The notes under the pieces: model-generated | What the model was told of the DNA's origin: nothing | Databases searched by the model: none | What the model saw: the letters and a program-made list of their open reading frames with translations, nothing else | Program-made: the position numbers and the translations under genes | Shown: piece by piece, positions 39,109 through 50,442 of the stretch | Layout of the letters: each line of letters starts with the position of its first letter | How positions within the stretch are numbered: position 1 is the stretch's first letter | Origin: Archegozetes longisetosus | Lineage: Eukaryota > Arthropoda > Arachnida > Sarcoptiformes > Trhypochthoniidae | DNA: 64,000 nt | Assembly: GCA_018873245.2 (NCBI GenBank) | Contig: JAEMBT020000004.1 | Span: forward strand, 13,028,418 to 13,092,417 | Direction: 5' to 3'

Positions 39109-39227
39109 ACGAACTAAAACGGAGTTTGATTAAGTGTGATCATTCAACAAGATATAATTTTGTCACTTTTATAAAATGATAACTCGTTGAATGATCACAC
39201 TTAATCAAACTCTATGTTTTAGTTCGT
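39109..39227. repeat. Fold-back inverted repeat (hairpin, about 119 bp)
   Basis: The left arm 39109-39148 and the right arm 39186-39227 are inverted copies. Both contain ACGAACTAAAAC and, after a 2-3 base difference, GAGTTTGATTAAGTGTGATC and ATTCAAC. The loop is about 37 bases. Pairing is close to perfect over some 40 bp. This could be a small fold-back transposon or an RNA hairpin; no clear target duplication is visible and no ORF is present. Confidence 0.8.
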
Positions 39228-41344
39228 CTAGTTTAAACTCTAAACTATTAAAAGTGACTTCATTTTTCATTTTTGAGCTGCTTTTTTATCGCCGACGCGA
39301 TTCAACTGAATTAAAAGCCAATGATCAATATTGATCACTTGAAATCAATTAATTTAATATGTTATGTAGGTCGCTCAAACAAGCAAACGCATTTTCTACA
39401 ATAAAATCGGGTAAAAAATGTGACTCAACTTATGGATAAACAAGCATTTTAAGCTTAAACTTAGAAGTGGTTAAAATTGAATAAAAATGCATTTGATTTG
39501 CTGTCAAACATAATTTAATACATTCTGATTGGAATTGCTTTGAATAATTGATTCTTTTCAAACAATTAAAGTTAACGAGTTCAGTGTTAAAGTAGCAAAA
39601 TATTTGTACGAATTTCCTATCAATTGAAGATTAAATAGTTGAAAAATAGGTCGCTCCGCAGATCAAACGGAGACATCAACTGTTTTGTCTACATTTTTCA
39701 AATTTGTTATGCATTTAAACTTATGCAAAGTATATAATACCTCATTATGTATTGTTGGCTTGAGAACTGGTGTGTGAGCCAAAGCATTTATTTGAGAAAA
39801 ACGCATTCAAAACTCAGTTTTGCTCATTAAAATTCATGCAAAATATTAATTAATAACTTAAAATGCCGTCGGAGCAAGATAGAGAGTATTGAGTATTAAG
39901 TTAATTGGATTAATTGTTCGAATTTATTTAAAAGACATATTTAATTTGATCATTAAAAGCATACGAAATGCACGCTCACATCAACTTTATTGCGTAGCAT
40001 TACACCGAGTCATTACTTTAAGTCGTCGCATGACTCTCTGTAGTTAAGACGATTCAGTTCGGCTGCGCGCAAAGCTTAAACGTGCACTCAATTGATTACT
40101 ACGAAAGTCACTACTAATTCAAAGTTAATTAACTCCAAATTTTATAATTGGATTATATCCTTAAACTTTGTAATATCAATATTTGAAGTTTAAACTACTT
40201 TTTTAAACAATAATCGATCGACCACCACTCTTCGAGCGAATCAAGCATATTAATATGAATTATATGAGTTCAGATTTGATGACAGATCTTAGAATCAATT
40301 TAATTTAATTCCTGTGGTTTCCAGACCAGTTTTAAGACAGCTGAATCTGAACTCTAAAGTCAAATAAGACTTTCAATTAAGTTGAATCAAACGTTTTATG
40401 TTTTCAAGATTGTAGTGATCGGAATGAAAATACCATGAATACTGGTTGTCCTAAAGTATGGCCTTTAGAGCAACTATAAATATACTTGTTTACTAAAACA
40501 CTTTTTCATAATGAAATTTTCTTATTTTTATATTTAATCTGGATTATGTCACTAATTATTCGAGACGATTCACTTTTTCATTCTATAGTTACCTTCCGAA
40601 TACAAATGTTGGCATAAAAAGCTGACACAATCAAATGATTGGAAAAGATGTCCGAGTTAGTAGACTAACTTTTAGAGATTGCGCTTATTTCATTTTGGGC
40701 GACGAGCTTTCAGTTCAAGTTAAAATTATAGTCAATTTGTTGAAGAATATTGAATTTTGTTTTCATAAATAAGTCAGGAAGACTATCACAATCCAAGAAG
40801 TCAAGACTAGTCATTGTATGGAGTGCATTCAAATTCAATACTAAGATTTTCAGTTTATGTTAATCAATCAAAGCTTATTTTATTTTCGTTTTCGCTTAAT
40901 TTTGTCCAAGAAAATAAGACATCAAATCAAAAGTTGCTTATTCGAATAGTTATTTGGCATGAGCTAAAATTGAACTAGCATTAGAATCAACTTCTTTGCA
41001 TATATAATGTTTAATTGAAAATAATTTAGCTTTATTTGTTTAGATTTCAAATAAAATTGTATTTATAAGGCGTAAATACGCAAAATGAATTACATGTATT
41101 AGGGTATTGAAGTAAGTTAGTTCAACAATTTGTTATCTATGTTTTTAGCTTAAAATGTTACTTTTTTATTAGCATCTTTACCGATATATGTGAGACAAGA
41201 TCACATCCTTCTTATGAGAAAATATTTTCTGTGGTATTCGATAATAATAATTATGAAACGTAAATCCTCCTGAAGGGCGAATCTGTGAAAGATTCGGAAC
41301 ACATTACTTGATCCACACTATCGCTCAATTCATTATATGTTCAG

Positions 41345-41524
41345 CCCATCAGTTATTTGCATAACATTTTATTGCAATATTTCTTAGATAAAAATCCGGA
41401 AAGAGAGGGTTGGAATACCATTAAAGTTATTGCCACAACTCTTGTGCTGCCGGTTATTGCCACCGGTTTGCTATTCTGCCAGTTTTGCATCCAATTTTTT
41501 GTGACTTTTCTAAAACTATTATAA
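41345..41524 (+). other. Doubtful exon-like frame with a hydrophobic segment
   Basis: After an acceptor-like ATGTTCAG, 59 codons are open to a stop. The centre reads TIKVIATTLVLPVIATGLLF, a plausible transmembrane helix, preceded by the charged segment DKNPEREGW. There is no start codon and no recognised family. It could be a terminal exon of the gene suspected to begin at 30.5 kb (phase 0 fits), or chance. Confidence 0.15.
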
Positions 41525-42199
41525 TACGTAGACTTTGATGAATTAGCACATGTTCGCACTATAAGTAGAACAATAGCATTAATTGTTTATTTGACAGAAA
41601 AGTACGTTCTGCTTATCTCAGTTCTTAATCATTTGCTAACGAGTTAAGAAATTCAGTTTAATAAGTTTGCATAACTTATTCAAGAGAAAGACAGACAGAC
41701 AGAGAGAAATTAATTAAAATTTCAGAGCTTCTCATTACAATATTCTGAAAATGTAATGATTTTGTGTGATTCCAGATTAATTATGTATTATATATAGACC
41801 ACTAGAATGTAGTTCGCAACACAGATATGGATTTGAGCAAATCTCTCAATAGATTTACTTTATTAAGAGGTTAGATTTTTTGATTTTTGGCTAATTCGTT
41901 TTGCAGAACTGTACTTTCAATTTACTAAATTTGATTGACTTATGTACTTATGAAAGAATCTAATAAAATAAGCTACTTTTAACTGATCTTGATTGACACT
42001 CGGATAAAGTTGTCTCATAGTAGTGTTGCTACATTTGCAGACAGTTCAGACAAATTTGAAGGAAATAAACTTCTCAAATGCAAATTACCGTCTTTACTAA
42101 TCATATATAATAAACACAGTTTTATTTTTGATACTGGTGTAAGTGTTTCAATAGTGAACATATGACTCGAATTGTAAATTAAAAATCAATTTTGTACAG

Positions 42200-42457
42200 A
42201 AATTCACAATGCAATTACATAACAGACTAATGTCTTTTTCGAGGTTGAACGTCGTTCGGACGCGTTTCGCAGTTTTGGTACAAACTATTGCGGACATAAT
42301 AAACACATATCTATCACATTATATTATGTTTACATTGATTGGTGTCGACTTGCAAAAGTTTTCTAATGATCCAGATGCAAATTATGTATTGACTGCATCA
42401 TTCATTGTGACGTTCGAATCGACGCTCGAAAAATTGAGAAAAAATAGTCAAAGTTGA
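42200..42457 (+). CDS. Hypothetical exon or small gene, unrecognised
   Basis: An acceptor-like TTTTGTACAG ends at 42199. From there 85 codons are open to a TGA at 42455-42457, with an ATG at 42209 that could start an 82-residue protein. Codon use is unlike the surrounding AT-rich noise (GTCGTTCGGACGCG, GACGTTCGAATCGACGCTCG). The product has a hydrophobic middle (DIINTYLSHYIMFTLIGVDL) and a hydrophilic C-terminus (ESTLEKLRKNSQS). I do not recognise the family. It may be the final exon of a gene whose earlier exons lie upstream. Confidence 0.35.
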   Translation, partial: KFTMQLHNRLMSFSRLNVVRTRFAVLVQTIADIINTYLSHYIMFTLIGVDLQKFSNDPDANYVLTASFIVTFESTLEKLRKNSQS

Positions 42458-43365
42458 TGTTTATATCAAAAGATTATATTTTCATAAAGTACTATCGAAG
42501 CAAACAGCAGATAATTTGCAAAAGTCAAAGCTCACCGCAAGCACAAAAAGTTAAGGAGCACTGATTATCGGTCTAGACTATTACAGGCGTAACCTTTCAA
42601 AAGATAGACCAATAAAGTTATTGCTTCGCTACATGTTGCAAGCAAGTTAACAATAATTATTTTATTTTAAGGTTATTGTTCAAATTGGTAAAAATATGTA
42701 GCTTCGAATTTTTCTTTAGCATTCAATAATCATTAAGTGCTTTTCTTCATTCAAGTTATTCGGTTATTGTCACAGTTCCATAGATACAGATAAGATCTTT
42801 ACGACGTGTTTTTGCCACTTTTCGTAGATTCATAGGTTATTCATTTTTCCGATACTATTGCAATATTTTTTTAGTTGAACAATTGCTGCAGTAATTATAA
42901 TTAAGATAGCTTTCTTACACGTTCGACTCATATGAGTTTTCGATCAGACCAATAAACATAAGGTTTTCAATACAAAATTAGTTCAACTTCTTTAACCTGA
43001 AAGTATTGAACCACATATTGACTGACAACAATCAAATATTTTTACGTTCATTTCAATCACATTAAATAAAGATCGTATGATATAAACTATTGAAATCGAA
43101 ATTTTTGTAAGACGACTCACAAATTTTTTCACTCGAATTTTGACTCATTATTTCCGTTCTTACAAAGCATTAAAAGTAAAAAAATTGAGAGGAAATGACA
43201 GGTAAAAGAATCAGATATTTTATGAGAACCTTAAAGTATTTTCAGGTGATTCAGGAAAGGGTTGGATTTCATTAATAGTAAGCGTTTCTCAAACTTAGGG
43301 AATAAAACGTTGTTCAGGAAAATAGTTTCAATTTCTAAGTTTAGTGTGGAGTCAATCGAGTGCTT

Positions 43366-43479
43366 TCCGGTCACGTCTTATAATTTAAATTTTTGATCGC
43401 TTTTTTCATTGCAAATTCATATGAATATAAAGAGTAGTGAGACATTCATTTGTGTGCAAATTATAAAGACGTGACCGGA
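43366..43479. mobile_element. Small inverted-repeat element (MITE candidate, about 114 bp)
   Basis: The left end 43366-43386 and the right end 43458-43479 are inverted copies of TCCGGTCACGTCTT and TATAATTT, differing by one extra T. The 71-base centre is AT-rich. No convincing target duplication is seen, so the family is unknown; an RNA hairpin is the alternative. It lies 300 bases upstream of the zinc-finger gene. Confidence 0.6.
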
Positions 43480-43781
43480 TATACTGAGCCTTTGCTATGA
43501 CTCAGATGAAAAGCAGTGCTAAATCTTAAATATTTGTTATCTCCTCATTCATCTCAAATCTATTTTCCGAGAAAAGAGCGCTTTTATATCATCATTTTTA
43601 TCAGACTAGACAATAGTTTAGTTTACATAATGTTACGTCATTTATGAGTGAAGTGATTAACGCGTCGCATATCGTTTTAAAACAATAGATGGCAATCATA
43701 TTAAGTGTTTTAAGACATTTTGTTCGTAAACAAAATAAACTGTCAATAATTTAGTATTTGTTAAATATATAAACAATAAAT

Positions 43782-45246
43782 ATGTTATCGATTAGCGATG
43801 AGCACAAAGAAGCGATCATTAGACTAATAAATAGTATAATAAGTGAATTTCCACTTATTACGAATTTAACGAATAGATCGAAAGTGAACAACAAATTAGT
43901 GAAAATGATTCATTGGTTCCAACAATCAGTTGATCACAATACAGGCAACTATTGTTTTACTAGCTCTCTATCCTTTCTATCAGTTATATGATTAGTTGAG
44001 TAACAGAATAAATAGCTAGAAATAGTTATAAACTTTTATGAATTGAGCGTAATTTGCATTCTTCCTTAAATTGCTTTTCAATGAGTGGTTTGACTATTTT
44101 TTATCTAAATTAACTTAAAGGTAATAGAAATGTACTAGAATTAAGTCGAAGCAGTGATGCCCTCATAGAGAACTGGTTATTGCACTACTATTTCGGCGAT
44201 GAAGTCATGGACTCTTTTGCTATCGAAGACGGTCTCGAACAGGAACTGTCGACTGCTTCTCTTCTCATACTTTATGTGATTTACAAACTTTCAAATTGTT
44301 TTCCTCACATCAAGATGTATTTCGATGAAAATTGGGTTCACTTACAGGAGTTTGATTCGAGATTAGATCAGATGTTGAGAAGCGATAAACTAATGCAATT
44401 GTTATCAAACCAATCAATTGGAAACACAAGCAGCTGCATTAATCAAAACCAAGACACTAATCAAAGTTTAAATATTGAACAAAATACAAATTTATTCCAG
44501 ACCAGATTTAAATGTTTAGTACAGGCAACAGATTCGGTAAAAATACTTTGATTTTATATTCTCAGATGAGGTCTTATTATTTTTAAATGTTTTTGATTTT
44601 CATATTATCTAATATTAAGCTTTAGATTGATTTTAAAGGATGTTCTCAATTTTTATTTAGTTCATTATTCGTTTATTTTAGCATTAATAAAGAAAAAGAT
44701 TTTTAGACTTTGCTAAAATTACTTTTCAACTGATGTAATAGATTAGTTTTTAATTTAAATAATTTTATTTGAATGTAATGTGCTATAAACTAGTTTTTAT
44801 TACTCATTCAGGCAACCGATCATTTGAATTGTGTTTCATTTTGTAATTCTAAGCCGCGCACATATCAAAACAATGACGTACTATGTCTTAACTCTAATGA
44901 CGAACTAATTGTTCCACAATTATTGAACTCCGATGTGTCAACAGCACCACAAAGTTTATTAGCAGAAAGTCAAACGCAAAGATTCGTATGTAATGAATGC
45001 GAGCGCTCGTTTGTCACCAAATACAAGTTGACCCGACATCAATTCGTACACAAACCCGCGACTAAACCATTGAAGTGTACTTGGGTTGGATGTGAGAGAA
45101 GATTTCGAGCCAGATACGATCGAAACAGACATTTTTTGACACATACGGGCGAACGACCGTTTGTTTGTGATTGGCCTCAATGTGATAAACGTTTTTCGAG
45201 AGCTGACAAATTGAAGGCTCACAAACTCAAACATTACAACCAGTGA
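43782..45246 (+). CDS. Zinc-finger protein with three C-terminal C2H2 fingers (3 exons)
   Basis: Exons: 43782-43944, 44121-44536 and 44812-45246, total 1,014 nt, 337 aa, with phases consistent. Intron 1 is GC-AG (CAG|GCAACT); intron 2 is GT-AG. The C-terminus carries three fingers at about residues 251-273 (C-x2-C-x12-H-x3-H), 280-304 and 310-334 (both C-x4-C-x12-H-x3-H); fingers 2 and 3 are joined by the classic TGERP linker. The C-x4-C spacing in fingers 2 and 3 recalls the TFIIIA, GLI and Sp/KLF types, but I cannot assign an orthologue. The 250-residue N-terminal part is unrecognised: it is helical-looking, with ENWLLHYYFGDEVMDSF, an acidic patch, then an Asn/Gln-rich stretch. Inferred role: sequence-specific nuclear DNA-binding protein. 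The fingers sit in a single exon. Confidence 0.85.
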
Positions 45247-45575
45247 TTGTTTTACGTCTTTTGGACAAATAATTCTCTTAGGATGTCTCGTTTGAAGCCA
45301 TTACGAGGTTTGTCATCAAATTGAAATCAAATTTTTTGGTTTTCTCATTCAATAAGTACAACTTTGATTAGTTTGAATAGGTTTTTGATTACGATCATAG
45401 ACTTGTCTGATCTATCACTAAACGAAGACAAACTCTATTATCGAAACTGAAAAGAACGAGTGAATATAAAGTCTAAGGAAGATGACCGAACAGCGTTCAT
45501 ATACTCGTATTATTGCGGTGCTTGAGTACAATGCCAAATATCTATTGTGTTGGTGTATCCATCAGTTCTATAAAG

Positions 45576-45581
45576 ATTAAA
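45576..45581 (+). terminator. Possible polyadenylation signal of the zinc-finger gene
   Basis: ATTAAA, the common variant hexamer, lies 330 bases after the stop. I see no AATAAA on the + strand between the stop and this point. Confidence 0.35.
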
Positions 45582-45599
45582 GTCTGCCAAAAATGTCCA

Positions 45600-46614
45600 A
45601 TTTTTATTCATTTTGTGGTCATATTGAAATAGTACTCATTTAATGAAGTCTATGCTCGATAACGAATAGAAAATTTTATTAATTATTTTATTAATTAATA
45701 ACTTAACATTAAATCATTTCAACTATTATATGATGACATATTTTATATAATTAATTCATATTCTAATAAATTGTTAAGGAAATGAATTCTCTTAATGATT
45801 CGTTACTTGTTGCTGAAAAAATGAGAAAGACCCATTTTATACTAAACATAATCAGGATTATTATTATCAGTGAAAGTACAATAATTTTAATTAATATAAG
45901 TTTTAATAGAGTTTTCGACTTAATATGATAGCATTTTTTATTTTGACTAAATATGTAATAAAATGCGGATATTGCTAGAAAATACTGCAAACATCAGATA
46001 TTTGACAAGAGATTGTCGTCACTGGTATTTCAAAATTACTTCTAAATTACATTTGTTTCAGTTAATATTTTAGATTACATTATAAGTGTGAGAAAATTAT
46101 TGGATTTGATATTATCAAACACTACTACAAAGTTGTGCACGATTACGAGCATTTTATAAGTTTTGTGCAAAAAGTTGTGTCAAACAAACAAAAAGCCATT
46201 TTTACACATAGATTTGGTCGAGGCTACAATCAGTTTTAGTTTAAATTTGTTTTACTGTTTTAGTCCGAGCTTACGATTATTGAACTGACAGCAAATAATC
46301 AACCAAACAAAACAATATCAATCATTTTGTCATCGGTTCAAGTTGTTTAACATTTATAAACGTTGTAATTATTGCTAAATTATTTAATTGAAACTTTTCT
46401 AAAATTTTTAAAACATTATAATATTTTGAGAAAACAATATTTGGATTTGAAACTATTGATCATTTTTTGTTGATTTCGTAATTCAAGTTTGAAATAAATG
46501 AATCGAGTCGAGAGTTGAACGATTTCTGATCAAAATTCTATTGTTATTCCGTCATAAGATTAAGATTTGTGTTTCATTAGAACTTTGAGTAGACTATCGA
46601 TAATTGAAGCTGTA
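45600..46614. other. Spacer between convergent genes
   Basis: AT-rich DNA between the + strand zinc-finger gene and the minus-strand igloo-like gene. No exon, repeat or RNA gene is recognised. Confidence 0.5.
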
Positions 46615-46620
46615 TTTATT
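46615..46620 (-). terminator. Polyadenylation signal of the igloo-like gene
   Basis: AATAAA on the minus strand, nine bases past the stop codon of the last exon; a second AATAAA overlaps the stop itself. A 3' UTR ending just after either would be very short. Confidence 0.5.
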
Positions 46621-46628
46621 TAAAAATT

Positions 46629-49600
46629 TTATTTAGAGTTCGTGTCTCTTCTGGTCTTATATCCCCTAAATGTTGCTTGAATTTTAGTGGCAGCCTTTTC
46701 TACTTCGGGGTCGTTTAAATCTATATCGGCCTACAATTCAATTCCGGTGTCATGTGAAGCACATAAAAGGGTTAACGGGAACAGTGAGCAAAGAGAAAGA
46801 ACATAGCATTAACAATACGAAATGCATCAGCCAAACAACACATCAAAGTCTCAGCAAATGTCAAAAATTAAATCATATTCTAATCTTTCAAAATTGAGAC
46901 ACACGTTCGTTAGTCAATTGTAACTAATGTTTATGACACGAAAAACCAAACGACAAACTAGACTCAAACGAGTGCACGTTTATTTTTACTAACAAATATC
47001 AGAATGTACCGAAATCAACTAACTAGTTAATAAGTGTAGATCACAGAAACTTGATTTTTATCTACAATGGCAGTAGAATAGGAATACAGACATTTTGCAC
47101 TGAAAAATAGGTAAATTAAAAGGGCTGCGTCTAGTCACTAATTATTTCAAATTTTTAATTTTGAAAAATATCAATCAAATATGAAAACAGACTATCAAGA
47201 ACTTACAAAAACTAAAACGAACAATAAATAACAAAACGTTAATAGGAAAGCTTTGTTTAGTCAATCAATTAAAGTTGGGATAGCTAACAATCCTTGGATT
47301 CAGATTATTAGCTATTCTAGCTTCAATTAATTGACTCAACTCAATCTTTTCCTTAATCAACATTTTTTTATTTATGTCATTTTAATTATTTTTCGCTCCT
47401 GTACTTTAACTAAAAGTCGAGTTTCTGTCGTCTACAGTAATCAGTTATGTTTAAATGAAGTGATGTCACTTTTTCTACTGAACAAAATTATGATTGAAGA
47501 ACGTTTGATCACAATTTACTAGCCTTATTTTACGATCAATTCTGAAAATATACACTTTTCACAGTATTTAAACTGTTCATTAATGATGGAATGTGATAAC
47601 TTTTATTAAAAATAGAGTTAATTAATTTTGACCATCATAATAATGATGGACCTGTCTAAGATTGTCAAAATTGATACCAATACTGGCTAATAAAAGAATG
47701 AAGCAATCATTAACTTTTACCGAGACTTTGTTTTTAAAATAAATAATCCTTAAACGAACACATTCTAATAATATTGAATGCTTTTGACAAAAAAAGGAGG
47801 TTAGAAACGAGTCTAACTTTAACTATAAGCAAAGAACAAAATCAAATTATTTGTGATTTTTTACGATTTCATCAGAAACAGATCCTTTGGCGTCATCTTT
47901 CTTAGGACTGCCTTCGTTACTACTGCCTTCCGATTTCTGTTTCTTGTACTCCTTCCTCACTTTATATCCTTTAAAACCAGCCTGAATTGTTGTGGCCGCT
48001 TTGTTTACTTCAGGATCATTCGGATTCACTGCAACCTAAGATTATGAGGATAAACGCATTTTATATTAAATTAATTAGAAAGTTCTAAGTTTTAACTCAG
48101 AGCACTTGGCAACGTATTTATTCGGCTCCTCTTTGTTTGATCAAAATTCATTTGATCAAAATTCACTTAATCAAAATACATTTGATCAAAAACCCTGTTT
48201 AACTACCCCGAGAGTCAATTGAGCCCTGTATTCAATAATGAATTACTCTGATTTGAAATACCCATTTTATGACATTTTCTAGGAGTTACTCAAATAAAAC
48301 TAGTATGACATACTTTCAATTTTTATTTTTGCATCTGTAATAATCTTTATCTTTATATGAAATATACTTTTGGTAAATATAATTATCAACAACTGCTGAA
48401 TCAATTGATTTGGTAGACTTGATAAAATAAAGCGAAGCATTCATTATAATTGAGAAAAATCACCAATTTATCAATGAAGTTATTTGACTGAAAAATAATA
48501 TGAATGAAAGTTATATGAGGTTTTATTGTTTAAATACTAGTTATTTAAAAATAATCTGTGAAAGTCACGTGATTTCTATTCCTTAGGGACAGCTCTGGTA
48601 TTTAATCTAAGATTTCTTTAATCTCTGAAACACAACATGTTATTTCGTGATTATTCATTAATCTCACAAATTAAATCTGAATCCAGTTGAGTTTAGTTTA
48701 TTTTTGAGTTTGAAAACGGAATAATTTTTTTGAGAATAAACAATTTAGGGGATTGGAAACAGAGTTTAATTTTGATCAAATGAATTTTGATCATGTCAAT
48801 TTTGATCAAACGAAGTGCTCCCTTTTGTTTATTACTTTAAATTTTGTAAGCATCATAATAGACTGATTAGTTAGATTTAACCCAATAAATTATAACCTGA
48901 CCTCAAATCAAGGCTACTTCACGTTTTGAATAATTGACTTTCGGTTCAAATTCAATTAAGTTTAAAGTCTAGAATATTTTATTCTTGACAAAGTTGATTC
49001 GCCGACATCATTTTTCAAGTAGTATTTTTCTACTACTTTGAGAGACTACCAGAGAGCTAGGCTAGGTTCTAGTCGTTAAATTATTGTAATTTTTCAACTT
49101 TTCTTTATGCTATTTATCAAAATATTCGAGATACTATTGAAAAGATTCCAAAAACATGAGTCTGAACTGATCTATTTTTGCAATAATCGAGTAAATTTGC
49201 ATAATCGAAAAGTAATTTAAATTCAATAAGGCCTTAGTGAAGTTTATGCACCGGAAACCCAATTCGAATAGTTAGCAATGTATTGAATCGATTGCTTTAT
49301 TCTACATTTATGCTCACTAAAAAATGTTCATATGCATACAGGCAAAATTTAGACTAGCAATAGCCATTTGCATAATAAGTGATCAAGTTTTTATTTAAAC
49401 TTGATAGTTCATCAAATTGTTTACTTGAGTTGAGCTCTCAATCATTATATTGTCTTTGCTAATTATCAATCTTTTTTAGTTCATCGTTTACAGTCAATTC
49501 ACAGATAAATTGTAATACTCTGTTAAATAAAGACTATCATAAGGTATATGCTGTAAATGAATTCTCAAGAATACCGATAAAAAATGATTTGACAATCTTT

Positions 49601-50442
49601 TTGGTGTCATTTTTCATGTATTTATGAAGTTTATCGTACTGACTGAAAGTTCGATCAATCTTTTTATCTATTTTACTATTCTTTCAACTTTTCGCATCAA
49701 TAGTTTCGTGACTTTTAGATCAAATATTTTTAGCGCGACTGAAGCAATCGAATAAAAGACAAATGATTCGTCTGCCCTTTACTAGTGTTTCATTATTATA
49801 TTTGTTTGTTTCCGAGAGTAGTTTCTTTGTTTTTAAAATTGGGTACAGAAAGAGTTTCATATTAGAAACATACGAGAGACAAATGTGAAAAATTGTAATT
49901 TTCGTCAACTCAATCCTATTTTTGTCTCCTCGGTATTATTCTTATAAATTTATCGAAGCCCTGAGTCGCTCAGGTTTTATAAGAAATACATCTGGGAATA
50001 AATTTATAGTCTGATCGATTTATTATATTGATTTGTTCAAAATGAAGGCGCTCTTATTTTCTGATTCAAAGTAAATAAATCTTATTCTTGCTTCATGTGC
50101 TAGAATTCTGTTTCAATCAAATTCAAGTTATAATTGTAATATAAAAATACTTGAAAACTGTTTAATGTTCGCTAATTGAGAAGGGCAAGTCAAAAATTAG
50201 ATCAAATAACGAACATTTTTCAACCAAAGCAAAATTTTCAAGTCATACAATTGACTTTAAATGTGAAGACGTGCTATCTTCATATTAGAACAAATATACC
50301 TCGTCTTCTTTCATATTTTTCTTTATTTGATAGTCTTTTCTCGCTTTATATCCTCTAAATCCTGCTTGAATTTTAATGGCTGCTCCTTCTTCTGCGCTAT
50401 CGTATAATCTGTAATCTTCTGCAGGCGCCTTATTATGATCAG
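46629..50442 (-). CDS. igl: Igloo/neurogranin-like calmodulin-binding IQ protein, 3' part (three exons)
   Basis: Minus-strand exons in order: 50300-50442, 47865-48035, 46629-46730. Each carries one IQ motif: AAIKIQAGFRGYKARKDY, AATTIQAGFKGYKVRKEY and AATKIQATFRGYKTRRDT. All junctions here are phase 0, giving 47 + 57 + 33 residues. The first exon enters in phase 1, so at least one upstream exon, with the start codon, is missing and may lie beyond 64 kb. Known family: Drosophila igloo and vertebrate neurogranin/GAP-43 bind calmodulin through IQ motifs, mainly in neurons, at low calcium. Three IQ motifs match what I recall of fly igloo. If the donor at 47864 (ATC|GTAAAA) is not used, the middle exon reads on five codons to a stop at 47847, giving a two-IQ form. 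The 2.26 kb intron holds an inverted-repeat element. Confidence 0.85.
47602..47607 (-). terminator. Possible intronic polyadenylation signal in the igloo-like gene
   Basis: AATAAA on the minus strand, 240 bases past the read-through stop at 47847. It could end a short transcript with two IQ motifs. In AT-rich DNA the hexamer is common, so the call is weak. Confidence 0.25.
48124..48823. mobile_element. Inverted-repeat element with TTTGATCAAAATT iterons (about 0.7 kb)
   Basis: The left side (48135-48195) holds four spaced copies of (T)TGATCAAAAT and the right side (48769-48810) holds three in inverted arrangement. Both ends, read inward, share GTTTGATCAAAATT after a G/C-richer tip (GGCTCC.. 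on the left, GGGAGC.. on the right, about 11 of 16 bases alike). The centre is AT-rich with no transposase frame. TTTATT occurs outside each end but not in perfect register, so the target duplication is uncertain. It lies in an intron of the igloo-like gene. Likely a non-autonomous DNA transposon; superfamily unknown. Confidence 0.6.
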
